Assembly (NCBI GenBank): GCA_013178125.1
Contig: JABLXJ010000002.1
Location: 289,881-353,880, forward strand
DNA: 64,000 nt
Origin: Bacillota bacterium
Lineage (GTDB): Bacteria; Bacillota; SHA-98; Ch115; JABLXJ01
Reading direction: 5' to 3'
This document shows, one piece after another, positions 44,203 through 51,385 of the stretch. How positions within the stretch are numbered: position 1 is the stretch's first letter; the number at the start of each line of letters is the position of its first letter. The notes under the pieces were generated by a model. That model was not told the DNA's origin. It ran no database searches and was given only the letters and a program-made list of their open reading frames with translations. The position numbers and the translations under genes were made by a program.

Positions 44203-44931
44203 ATGAGGGTGGGACCTGGCGAATATACCACACCTGAGGGGCAAAAGGCGGAAGCACAATCGTTCTTCCTTATCGCGGTGGAGAGACTTGCCCCCGAGGT
44301 TTTGAAGGCGCTGGCCGAAGAGGTTTACCCGTGCTACCAAGGGGAGGATATGCGATATGTCCCCGATAGTCTCCGGGCGGCGCTGGATGCGTGGATGCAG
44401 AAATTCCATATAAAAGCCGACTGGATACTGGAGCAAGCGTTGGATACAATGAGCCTATGGCGGCAGTATCCCCCCGTGCTGAAATGGGAACCCCTTGAAT
44501 GGGGCATTATCGCCCTGGGCCCTGCGGAATGGTATCCCGTCCCCAAAGAAGAACAGCGACTTATCTTTCATTCTGACGGATGGCATATAGACATTGAGAC
44601 CCGGGGGCAGGCGAGAGATAGACTTATGAGCGAGTTTAAGGCATATCTGGAAGAATACCTAAACTATGTGGAGGCCATAGCGGGGGGGCGAGGGTGGACC
44701 CGTACCTTTGAGAAGCGTGGCAGAAGCGCAAGAGGCAAACCGGATCTACATTTTGAATGGCTGGTGCGTCACCAGGTCCAAGGGTGGACCTGTGAGCGCA
44801 TAGCTGAAGAATACGGTGGCGAAGATCAATGGTTGGACCCTGCAAGCGTCTGGCAAGGGATACGGGAGACGGCTGAATTAATCGGCCTGCGATTAAGGAC
44901 CCTGCCAAAAGGAAGAAAACGGAAGGGGTAA
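44203..44931 (+). CDS. Element-encoded protein of unknown function
   Basis: This 242-residue protein is the leftmost gene of the integrated element. No known domain is recognised. Features are an aromatic-rich middle (YPPVLKWEPLEWGIIALGPAEWYPV) and a C-terminal region RSARGKPDLHFEWLVRHQVQGWTCERIAEEYGGEDQWLDPASVWQGIRETAELIGLRLR that looks like a helix-turn-helix (WTCERIAEEYG...ASVWQGIRET). It could be a DNA-binding or terminase-small-like protein, but I would not assign it. ATG follows GGAAGTGAGCAGAC. A terminator lies 38 bp downstream. Confidence 0.7.
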   Translation: MRVGPGEYTTPEGQKAEAQSFFLIAVERLAPEVLKALAEEVYPCYQGEDMRYVPDSLRAALDAWMQKFHIKADWILEQALDTMSLWRQYPPVLKWEPLEWGIIALGPAEWYPVPKEEQRLIFHSDGWHIDIETRGQARDRLMSEFKAYLEEYLNYVEAIAGGRGWTRTFEKRGRSARGKPDLHFEWLVRHQVQGWTCERIAEEYGGEDQWLDPASVWQGIRETAELIGLRLRTLPKGRKRKG

Positions 44932-44968
44932 CGGGACTAACTGAGCTATAGTCGAGATTAAATACTGA

Positions 44969-45001
44969 GGTTAGCGCTCAATAGCGCTAACCTTTTTATT
45001 T
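44969..45001 (+). terminator. Intrinsic terminator after the first element gene
   Basis: A perfect 10-bp stem, GGTTAGCGCT with AGCGCTAACC, with loop CAAT is followed by TTTTTATTTT. It isolates the first gene from the excisionase/replication block. Confidence 0.95.
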
Positions 45002-45044
45002 TCCGTATGTGTGCGCGTTAAGGTGATCGTAGAGGTGATTTTGT

Positions 45045-45239
45045 ATGCTACTGAGAGCCGAAGAAGTATCGATGTTGCTTCGAGTACCAAAGGCGCGCGT
45101 GTATGACTTGGCGCGAGAAGGCGTCCTTCCGGGCGTCGTAAGGATCGGGCGTCAAATGCGGTTTAATGAACAAAAGATTATGGAATGGATCGAGCGGGGC
45201 GGGCAATCCTTGCCCGGCGGCTGGAGGAAGGAAGCATGA
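45045..45239 (+). CDS. Excisionase-like helix-turn-helix protein
   Basis: This is a 64-residue MerR/Xis-type DNA-binding protein: LLRAEEVSMLLRVPKARVYDLAREGVLPGVVRIGRQMRFNEQKIMEWIERGG. The recognition helix is VPKARVYDLAREG and the wing is RIGRQMRFN. Such proteins direct excision or repress early genes in integrative elements. It precedes the replication gene by 40 bp, which suggests that excision and replication are expressed together. Confidence 0.88.
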   Translation: MLLRAEEVSMLLRVPKARVYDLAREGVLPGVVRIGRQMRFNEQKIMEWIERGGQSLPGGWRKEA

Positions 45240-45279
45240 AAACAAAAGACCCGGCGAACCGGGCCCGAGCCGAAAGGCG

Positions 45280-47187
45280 GTGAGAAACTTGCCTAATTCA
45301 AATATAACACAAAACGCGGCAATTAGCTACTGTCGGCGTGGATGGAGCGTAATACCCCTCCGGCCAAAAGATAAGAAGCCCGCTATCCCCTCATGGGAGC
45401 CATATCAAAAGAGACGTGCCACAGAGGAGCAAGTAAGGCACTGGTGGCAAGGGGACTCCTCATTCAATATCGGGATCGTAACTGGCGCAGTCTCTGGTAT
45501 TTGTGTCCTTGACATTGACGGACCCCAAGGCCGTGAAGCTGTCAAAGGCCTTGCCTTACCTCCGACCCCGACCGTCGAGACAGGCAAGGGGTGGCACTGC
45601 TACTTCAAGCATCCTGGCGGCCCGGTGCAAAATGCCGTAGGCCTACTGCCGCATGTGGACCTTCGCGGTGATGGTGGCTATGTCGCTGCTCCTCCAAGCA
45701 TTCACCCAAGCGGTAGGCAGTATCGCTGGTGCGATGGACTATCGCCAGATGACGTCGAGCTTGCTCCCCCGCCCCAATGGGTACTGGACAAGCTGGAAGC
45801 CCGGCCTAAGGTGGCCAAAGCAGTTTTAAATGAGCCTATCCCAGAAGGACAGCGAAATGCCACACTAACGAGCATAGCCGGGAGCCTGCGGAGAAGGGGT
45901 GCGGATGAAGGGGCGATTCTGGCGGCGCTTAAAGCCGTTAACCAGGAGCGGTGTAAACCCCCATTGCCGGAGGAGGAGCTTGCCAATATCGCAAAGTCTG
46001 TAGGCCGATACCCGGCCAGGGGGCAGGGGGCAAAACAGGGCCCGCAAGTGGGCCCGCCCCCCTCGATATCGGCTGTGGACCTTATGAAGAAGGAATTTCC
46101 GGATCCTGTTTGGGTTATCCCCGAGCTACTTCCCGAAGGATTAACGCTTCTAGGAGGTAAGCCGAAGATGGGAAAGAGTTGGCTCGCCTTAGGTATAGCT
46201 CTTGCCGTGGCTTGCGGCGGCCGGGTGTTAGGGAAAATCGCAGTAGAAAAGCATGATGCAATCTATCTTGCACTCGAAGATACACCCCGACGGCTGAAGG
46301 ACCGTATCGGGCAGTTGCTCCAAGGGGACCAGGCCCCGGCTGGACTGCATCTTGTGACCGAATGTCCACGCGTGGACAAAGGCGGCCTTGTGGCGATTGA
46401 AGCCCTGCTTGTTCAGCATCCTGACGTTAGGCTGGTAATCATCGACGTGCTGAAACGTCTGAGGCCCCCACAGAGAGGAAACCAGAATCTATACGATCAG
46501 GATTATGAAATCCTGGCGAACCTCAAAGCTATAGCGGACCGTCGAGGCGTGGCGATGCTTATCGTTCATCACTTGAAGAAGCTTGCTGAAGATGACCCGT
46601 TAGACATGTTGAGTGGGACCACGGGGTTAGCAGGTGCGGCTGATGGCATCTGGATACTAAAGCGTGACCGCGCCCGCGCCGATGGCGTCCTCTTCGTTAC
46701 GGGTAGGGACATTGAGGAGAAGGAGTTTGCGTTAGAGCGTGACCCACACATTGGAGGCTGGGTGTTCCTTGGGGATGCGGAGAAATATCGCATGAGCCAA
46801 GAACGGCAGGAGATTATCGAGGTGCTACAGAATAGCGGGGAGGCCATGTCTCCAAAGGAAATAGCTGAGATATTAGAGAGGCCACACGGAGCGGTGAAGA
46901 AGCTACTCTACATCATGTCTAAGGATGGAGAAGTCAGACTCATTACACGGGGGAGATATATACATAACAGTAACCATAGTAACTTTGATAATATGGTATC
47001 TTCGGTATCCGCGGTAACTTTGGAGAGTAAGGCTGAAGAAAGTTACCGGAAGGTTACTGAGGGTTACCGCGAAGGTTACCGCAAAATAGAGGCTGAAAGC
47101 CTTGGGCCGCAAGCTTCTCCGGCGAAAGTTACCGAGGTTACCGTGGTGAGTAGAGCAGTACCCGACCGAGAGGTGTTCGACATATGA
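45280..47187 (+). CDS. Primase-polymerase / RepA-like helicase replication protein
   Basis: The N-terminal bifunctional primase-polymerase domain (residues about 10-180) has AISYCRRGWSVIPLRPKDKKPAIPSWEPY, GIVTGAVSGICVLDIDGPQG with the catalytic DID, and ETGKGWHCYFKHPGG with HLDLRGDGGYVAAPPSIHPSG-like closing motifs. A linker primase-C-terminal region (RNATLTSIAGSLRRRG) follows, then a RepA/RecA-like ATPase with GGKPKMGKSWLALGIALA, IYLALEDTPRRLKDR and IVHHLKKLAEDDPLDMLSGTTGLAGAADGIW. The C-terminus has a winged helix (SPKEIAEILERPHGAVKKLLYIMSKDGEV). I chose GTG 45280 (TTG 45289 also possible); the frame opens at 45166 inside the excisionase gene. It should replicate the excised element autonomously. 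Confidence 0.92.
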   Translation: MRNLPNSNITQNAAISYCRRGWSVIPLRPKDKKPAIPSWEPYQKRRATEEQVRHWWQGDSSFNIGIVTGAVSGICVLDIDGPQGREAVKGLALPPTPTVETGKGWHCYFKHPGGPVQNAVGLLPHVDLRGDGGYVAAPPSIHPSGRQYRWCDGLSPDDVELAPPPQWVLDKLEARPKVAKAVLNEPIPEGQRNATLTSIAGSLRRRGADEGAILAALKAVNQERCKPPLPEEELANIAKSVGRYPARGQGAKQGPQVGPPPSISAVDLMKKEFPDPVWVIPELLPEGLTLLGGKPKMGKSWLALGIALAVACGGRVLGKIAVEKHDAIYLALEDTPRRLKDRIGQLLQGDQAPAGLHLVTECPRVDKGGLVAIEALLVQHPDVRLVIIDVLKRLRPPQRGNQNLYDQDYEILANLKAIADRRGVAMLIVHHLKKLAEDDPLDMLSGTTGLAGAADGIWILKRDRARADGVLFVTGRDIEEKEFALERDPHIGGWVFLGDAEKYRMSQERQEIIEVLQNSGEAMSPKEIAEILERPHGAVKKLLYIMSKDGEVRLITRGRYIHNSNHSNFDNMVSSVSAVTLESKAEESYRKVTEGYREGYRKIEAESLGPQASPAKVTEVTVVSRAVPDREVFDI

Positions 47188-47522
47188 CCCCCGCTGATTT
47201 GCTCGAGCGCTTACGGCGACTCGGGGTGGAGCTATCTTGTAATGGCGACACCCTCCACGTCGAGGCCTCTGCTGGGACGGTGACCGAAGAATTGCTCCAG
47301 GAACTGCGGGCCCACAAGGCCGAGATTATCCGATTCCTGCTGCAAGACCCTCCACAAAGTAGAGTGATATTCGTGGAGAATGTGCCGGTGGTTCTGGGCC
47401 CTAACGGCGAGGACCCGCTAGACTTTCGATTCGATACCGTCCGCAAGGCCTGGGTGCATGATCCCGGCTGGTGGCTCAGTATTCCAAGGAGAGGAGGCAA
47501 GCAAAGTGAAGCGCAAGATTGA
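47184..47522 (+). CDS. TubC N-terminal docking-domain-like protein
   Basis: This 112-residue protein overlaps the replication gene by ATGA. PADLLERLRRLGVELSCNGDTLHVEASAGTVTEELLQELRAHKAEIIRFLL matches the small TubC_N docking fold (LLxxLxxxGVxL...LxxxLRxHKxEII), which also occurs in phage and plasmid replication loci. The C-terminal half (VIFVENVPVVLGPNGEDPLDFRFDTVRKAWVHDPGWWLS) is not recognised. A docking partner of the prim-pol/helicase is plausible from position only. Confidence 0.7.
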   Translation: MTPADLLERLRRLGVELSCNGDTLHVEASAGTVTEELLQELRAHKAEIIRFLLQDPPQSRVIFVENVPVVLGPNGEDPLDFRFDTVRKAWVHDPGWWLSIPRRGGKQSEAQD

Positions 47523-47694
47523 GCAGCCAAAGCTGATTCCCTTCCAGTGCCCAGCATGCCACAAGTTGGTAGTCTGGACTTTGAGTGGTGCGAAGTGTTT
47601 CTGTCCGGGGTGCCGGGTATGGTTTACAGCGGAGGAGGTGAAAGAGCGTGCCGACAAGACTAAAGAAACCCTGCGCTTATCCCCTATGCCCTGA
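47506..47694 (+). CDS. Small zinc-ribbon protein
   Basis: This is a 62-residue protein beginning at GTG 47506 behind GGAGG. Two CxxC pairs (FQCPACHKLVVW and CFCPGCRVWF) form a treble-clef or ribbon. It overlaps both neighbouring genes, so the block is translationally coupled. Its role is unknown. Confidence 0.65.
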   Translation: MKRKIEQPKLIPFQCPACHKLVVWTLSGAKCFCPGCRVWFTAEEVKERADKTKETLRLSPMP

Positions 47695-48019
47695 GCTTGC
47701 GGCTCCTGGCGAGCGATACTGTTCGAAACATAGGACTGCGAGACGGCAGGAGGACAGGGAATACAAACGCAGGCGCGCAGATAAGGAGGAGCAGGCCTTC
47801 TACACAAGCGAGCGTTGGCGCAGGTTGAGGAAATGGAAGCTGATGCAGAATCCATTGTGCGAGGAGTGCGGGGCGCTGGCGCAGATAGTTGACCACATAA
47901 AGCCTATCAAGGAGGGTGGCGACCCGATGTTGATTGATAATCTTCAATCCTTGTGTATTGCTTGTCATAACAGGAAACATATGGGAGGGCGGGGAAAATC
48001 TTCAGAAGCTGACGGCTAA
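47648..48019 (+). CDS. HNH endonuclease
   Basis: This is a phage-type HNH nuclease of 123 residues. An N-terminal Cys/His cluster (CAYPLCPELAAPGERYCSKHRTARR) precedes YTSERWRRLRKWKLMQNPLCEECGALAQIVDHIKPIKEGGDPMLIDNLQSLCIACHNRKHMGG, which carries the H..N..H triad and the two CxxC zinc ligands. In HK97-type phages such nucleases sit next to the terminase and assist DNA packaging; here no terminase is adjacent. GTG 47648 follows GGAGGAGGTGAAAGA. Confidence 0.92.
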   Translation: MPTRLKKPCAYPLCPELAAPGERYCSKHRTARRQEDREYKRRRADKEEQAFYTSERWRRLRKWKLMQNPLCEECGALAQIVDHIKPIKEGGDPMLIDNLQSLCIACHNRKHMGGRGKSSEADG

Positions 48020-48079
48020 GAGTCGGAGGGGCGGCTTCGAAAACATGACCGCGAAATTCGTTAAGGGGGGTATCCGGGC

Positions 48080-48415
48080 ATGATAGGCAAGCTGAGATAT
48101 CGAATTACGATTGAGGGCGAGACCACAACGGCAGGAGAAGGCGGCGTTCTGATAACTACATGGCAACCCGTGGCGACCGTGTGGGCGCATATAGCCCCCC
48201 TCCGTGGGCAGGAGCTATTTGAGGCTATGCAGTTGGTCAACAAGGTATCGCATCGGGTGATGGTGCGCTATCAGAAGGCCTTGGAGAGTATAGTCAGCGG
48301 CCATAGGATACGCTGGCAGGACGGCCTGCATGAGCGGGTATTCAACATCACGGCAAGTCTAGCAGATAACAGGCATGAGTGGATTATTCTAGAATGCCAA
48401 GAGGTAATTCAATGA
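48080..48415 (+). CDS. Phage head-tail adaptor (head closure) protein
   Basis: This 111-residue protein is of the SPP1 gp16 / head-tail joining family: MIGKLRYRITIEGETTTAGEGGVLITTWQPVATVWAHIAPLRGQELFEAMQLVNKVSHRVMVRYQKALE, then RIRWQDGLHERVFNITASLADNRHEWIILECQE. Adaptors close the portal vertex and connect the tail. Its position upstream of the capsid gene is unlike ordinary HK97 modules, where it follows capsid. Perhaps it lets the element's capsid use helper-phage tails. Confidence 0.88.
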   Translation: MIGKLRYRITIEGETTTAGEGGVLITTWQPVATVWAHIAPLRGQELFEAMQLVNKVSHRVMVRYQKALESIVSGHRIRWQDGLHERVFNITASLADNRHEWIILECQEVIQ

Positions 48416-48428
48416 GGAGGTGTTTGGC

Positions 48429-48755
48429 GTGATTGACGAGGGTGGACTGCTCAATGAGGAACGGGAGATAGCGGCGCGGGTGCTGTCGCAATATCATGCT
48501 GAAAGGTTGGCTAGGGTGATCTCGAAGGCAACAGAAGCTTGTAGGGGCGTCCTAGTTGCGTATGAAGAGCTTGAGAAAGCAGGATTGAATGAAAAGGCTG
48601 ACTCCGTGGTGTGGGCGGATCGGGTGCATGAATTCTTTGTCCGGCTGTCTAAGGTCGAGGCCGTCCTGAGCGAACGCGAGGCGCTAAACGGCATAGGGGA
48701 AGCGCTGAATGCCTTGATGAGGGGAGGTGACGCCGATGTCGGACGTATACATTAG
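48429..48755 (+). CDS. Small element protein, helical, unknown
   Basis: The protein has 108 residues from GTG 48429, chosen because GAGGAGG ends 8 bases upstream. The sequence is mostly alpha-helical and charged (EEREIAARVLSQYHAERLARVISKATEACRGVLVAYEELEKAG, then VHEFFVRLSKVEAVLSEREALNGIGEALNAL). No family is recognised. It overlaps the next gene by 20 bp. Confidence 0.6.
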   Translation: MIDEGGLLNEEREIAARVLSQYHAERLARVISKATEACRGVLVAYEELEKAGLNEKADSVVWADRVHEFFVRLSKVEAVLSEREALNGIGEALNALMRGGDADVGRIH

Positions 48756-48960
48756 TCCTCTCCTCCGGGCATGGTCGAAGCTGACCAGTCGGATCGTGAA
48801 TGAAGGCCGTGATCCTACCCCTGAGGAGGAGCAGGAACTTGAGGCCCTGAGGAAGGCATGGAACGAGGAAGAGGAGCGCAGGGGCCGCGAAGAGCGGCGC
48901 AAGGAAAAGCGGCTTGCCAAAGGTGGGACGTGGATTGACAAGGACCCGGAGTTAAGGTAA
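48736..48960 (+). CDS. Small highly charged element protein
   Basis: A 74-residue protein starts at ATG 48736 behind GGGGAGGTG. The C-terminal half is a Glu/Arg/Lys-rich helix (PTPEEEQELEALRKAWNEEEERRGREERRKEKRLAKGG). Such charged helices occur in capsid scaffolds and decoration proteins, and it lies just before the capsid gene, but a scaffolding role is only a guess. Confidence 0.6.
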   Translation: MSDVYISPLLRAWSKLTSRIVNEGRDPTPEEEQELEALRKAWNEEEERRGREERRKEKRLAKGGTWIDKDPELR

Positions 48961-48973
48961 AATTATCCTGAGG

Positions 48974-49157
48974 CCGGTGGAGGCCGAACAATTGCATACG
49001 CAACTACGGACCGTTGGAGGCCGCTAGGAGCTTACTGCTAAGGGTTCGAGCTGACCCCTTGCCGTTGGAGGCACGGGCGAAGCAAGAGCGCTGGCAAGCC
49101 CCTGGCGGCCTTTGTGCTTGTCAGGGGGCACCAAGACAAGAAAGGAGCGAGTCAAAC
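48974..49157 (+). promoter_or_regulatory. Structured leader of the capsid gene with repeated CCGTTGGAGGC
   Basis: About 190 untranslated bases precede the capsid gene. Three copies of CCGTTGGAGGC or CCGGTGGAGGC occur at 48974, 49011 and 49062, and CCCCTG/CAGGGG can pair near 49100-49130. No clear promoter is seen. It could be a translational control or packaging-related region. Confidence 0.4.
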
Positions 49158-50465
49158 ATGGAATTTGACAAGAATGAACTGCGGAGGGAGCGAGCCCGAC
49201 TGATAGCTGAGGGGCGGGCGCTGCTCAATAAAGCCGAGAAGGAAAAGCGAGAGCTCAATGCCGCGGAGGAGCAGCGATTCAAGGAAATACTGGGAGCCAT
49301 AGACTGGATGGCGCGACAAATCGGTGGGCTATCGACCTCCGATCAGACTTCCTTTGACGAGATCGAGGCGGAACTTAGCAAGTCCCAAGGCACAATCGTA
49401 GGAGGCAAGGAACCCATCGAGGGGCAACGGTGGTATGAGAACCCTGGCGAGATTCGGGTGTTGCGGCGAGAGCAGAAGATAGCTGAGAACCGGAGCTACA
49501 ACCTCCCGGACGGCATAAGGCCTGATGAGCTATCCCTGGGGCGGCTGCTGCGCGGGGTTGTGAGCGGGAATTGGCATGGCGCTGAGGCTGAGAGACGGGC
49601 GCTCAGTGAAGGAACCGACACGTTGGGCGGCTATCTTGTGCCGGAACCCCTGGCACTTAGGGTGATAGACCTCGCACGGAATCAGGCGCGGGTAATGGAA
49701 GCCGGGGCGCTCACTGTGCCGATGGAAGAATCTTCGCTGAAAATGGCCCGTGTGACGAGTGATCCTACGGCGTATTGGCGGGCTGAGAATGAGGCCATAA
49801 CAGAGTCCGATATGACCTTCGGCGCGATAACGCTATACGCGAAGGCGCTTGCTGCGCTATGCCGGGTGTCCATCGAGCTTATCGAGGATGCGGTGAACAT
49901 GCCGCAGCTTGTCGAGAGCGCTCTATCCCAGGCCCTGGCGCTGGAGCTTGACCGGGCAGCGTTATTCGGGAACGGGGTAAGCGAGCCTATGGGGCTTTAC
50001 AACACTGCGGATGTGCAGAAGGTAGACATGGGCACAAACGGCGCGGCGCTGACGAGCTTTGCGCCATTCTCTCAAGCCGTGCAGAAGGTGCAGGAAGCAA
50101 ACGGAAGCCCAAAGGCGCTCATATGGGCCCCCCGGACGGCCGGTGAGGTAGATCGTCTTGTGGACACTACGGGACAACCCCTGCGGCCTCCTGCGAGCTT
50201 CGAGGCGTTGAGCAAGCTGGCCACTAAGCAGGTGCCGGTGAATCTGACCCACGGAACTGCTACAAATGCCACATGTGTATTCGTGGGCGACTTCTCGCAG
50301 ATGCTGATAGGCATGAGGACGAACCTTACCCTTGAGGTAGCGAGGCAGGCGGCTGACGCATTCGGCAAGCTGCAGGTATTGATTCGAGCTTACCTGCGGG
50401 CTGATGTGCAGGTAGCGCGGCCACCTCACTTTTGCATAGTTGACGGGATCATTCCTCCAGCGTAA
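49158..50465 (+). CDS. HK97-type major capsid protein
   Basis: This 435-residue capsid protein starts at ATG 49158 behind AAAGGAG. The first 110 residues are a charged coiled-coil delta domain (FDKNELRRERARLIAEGRALLNKAEKEKRELNAAEEQRFKEIL). The HK97 fold begins near RRALSEGTDTLGGYLVPEPLALRVIDLARNQARVMEAGALTVPMEESSLKMARVTSDPTAYWRAENEAITESDMTFGAITLYAKALAALCRVSIELIEDA. Later ALELDRAALFGNGVSEPMGLYN and the C-terminal ADAFGKLQVLIRAYLRADVQVARPPHF are typical. No prohead protease gene is adjacent, so maturation would need a helper or not occur. Confidence 0.95.
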   Translation: MEFDKNELRRERARLIAEGRALLNKAEKEKRELNAAEEQRFKEILGAIDWMARQIGGLSTSDQTSFDEIEAELSKSQGTIVGGKEPIEGQRWYENPGEIRVLRREQKIAENRSYNLPDGIRPDELSLGRLLRGVVSGNWHGAEAERRALSEGTDTLGGYLVPEPLALRVIDLARNQARVMEAGALTVPMEESSLKMARVTSDPTAYWRAENEAITESDMTFGAITLYAKALAALCRVSIELIEDAVNMPQLVESALSQALALELDRAALFGNGVSEPMGLYNTADVQKVDMGTNGAALTSFAPFSQAVQKVQEANGSPKALIWAPRTAGEVDRLVDTTGQPLRPPASFEALSKLATKQVPVNLTHGTATNATCVFVGDFSQMLIGMRTNLTLEVARQAADAFGKLQVLIRAYLRADVQVARPPHFCIVDGIIPPA

Positions 50466-50509
50466 GTAAGTCTTCGGCGGTTTCTATCCCGTCGAAGTAA
50501 TCCTCCTCC

Positions 50510-50544
50510 CCCCGGTGGCTCCTAACGCCGGGGGGTTCTATGGT
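50510..50544 (+). terminator. Intrinsic terminator after the capsid gene
   Basis: CCCCCCGG pairs with CCGGGGGG across a 12-base loop and is followed by TTCTAT. The stem is strong and the U-run short. Confidence 0.75.
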
Positions 50545-50582
50545 ATAATAAGTGCGAGCCATAAATCTGGGTTAGCGAGGGG

Positions 50583-50621
50583 GCCCCCTGGACATGTTCT
50601 GGGGGCTTCTGCTTTTTCCGG
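50583..50621 (+). terminator. Second hairpin with downstream U-run
   Basis: GCCCCC and GGGGGC flank TGGACATGTTCT, followed by TTCTGCTTTTTCC. It probably backs up the previous terminator. The rest of the 50466-50773 gap holds GC-rich inverted segments but no ORF. Confidence 0.6.
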
Positions 50622-50773
50622 AGGCCTCTAGCGTGGCCGTAGAGCGGCGCTGGAGAACAAGCTAAGGTAGATTTACCTACCCGGGCGAAAGAAGGCCTTC
50701 AAGGGGCTCCTGGGGGGCATTCTGTGAGGCCGGAGGTCATTGAGGCGGAGCGGGCGAGGACCAAAAAATATCC

Positions 50774-50809
50774 TTGACAATATGGAGTATAGGTGTATAA
50801 TCCATATTG
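50774..50809 (+). promoter_or_regulatory. Promoter with embedded operator of the RHH repressor gene
   Basis: TTGACA (50774-50779) and TATAAT (50796-50801) are 16 bp apart. A perfect 9-bp inverted repeat, CAATATGGA (50778-50786) with TCCATATTG (50801-50809), covers both elements. This is a near-ideal sigma-A promoter that a bound dimer pair would block. Confidence 0.88.
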
Positions 50810-50821
50810 GGAGGTGACAAG

Positions 50822-50977
50822 ATGATTGATACGCATGTATTGCTTCCTGAGTCGGAGTATGAATGGCTGCGGCGTAAGGCGTATGAAGAACATAAAAGCG
50901 TGGCGCAAGTCATAAGGGAGATTATCCAACAGGCGAAGGCCGAGGCCGAAGCGAAGGCTGGAAAGCCTTCAAAATAA
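50822..50977 (+). CDS. Ribbon-helix-helix (CopG/Arc-like) repressor
   Basis: This 51-residue protein starts at ATG 50822 behind GGGAGGTGAC. The N-terminal strand IDTHVLLPESEYEWLRRKAYEEH and helix pair KSVAQVIREIIQQAKAEAEA fit the RHH fold. It is encoded directly after a strong promoter overlapped by a perfect inverted repeat, so autorepression is likely. It could be the lysogeny switch of the element or the antitoxin of a pair with the next gene. Confidence 0.8.
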   Translation: MIDTHVLLPESEYEWLRRKAYEEHKSVAQVIREIIQQAKAEAEAKAGKPSK

Positions 50978-51000
50978 CCTTAGAGGAGGTATATTAGGCA

Positions 51001-51273
51001 ATGTATACTGTAGGGAGTCTTATGGTAGAGAGTGGGCGAAGTAAGGAAGAGTTAAAAGACCTGCTATGGTTCGCAAACGAGTTGCGGAGCATGAGCAAGG
51101 ACAGGGTTAGAGCTTTACTCCTCACAATAAAGCTTTTCAGGCGGGGGCACAGAATAAATGAAAAGATGGCTGCCTGTCTTAATGACCTCTCTTCTTCCTC
51201 TGATAGCTTTAATGTTCTTGATGTCGTTGAAGGCCTGCTTGAGACCCGACTAAATTTACAAGAGGAGGCATGA
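51001..51273 (+). CDS. Small element protein of unknown function
   Basis: This is a 90-residue all-helical protein (GSLMVESGRSKEELKDLLWFANELRSMSKDRVRALLLTIKLFRRGHRINEKMAACLNDLSSSSDSFNVLDVVEGLLETRLN). ATG 51001 follows GAGGAGGTATATTAGGCA. It lies 23 bases after the RHH gene and shares its promoter. The 112 bp between it and the integrase show no separate promoter. Confidence 0.65.
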   Translation: MYTVGSLMVESGRSKEELKDLLWFANELRSMSKDRVRALLLTIKLFRRGHRINEKMAACLNDLSSSSDSFNVLDVVEGLLETRLNLQEEA

Positions 51274-51385
51274 GAGGTGACGCACCAAATTAGGGGTATC
51301 TCTTTGGGCCCACTAAGTGGTGGGGGAAATTATGCAAAGGCGCGGGGAGCTGAGAGTGTGAGCGCGGCTGAAGGGGGCTCGAAAA

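Noticed and set aside
44203..44931. Terminase small subunit in the satellite
   Set aside because: A possible HTH near the C-terminus is not enough; no family motif supports terminase identity and no large subunit is nearby.
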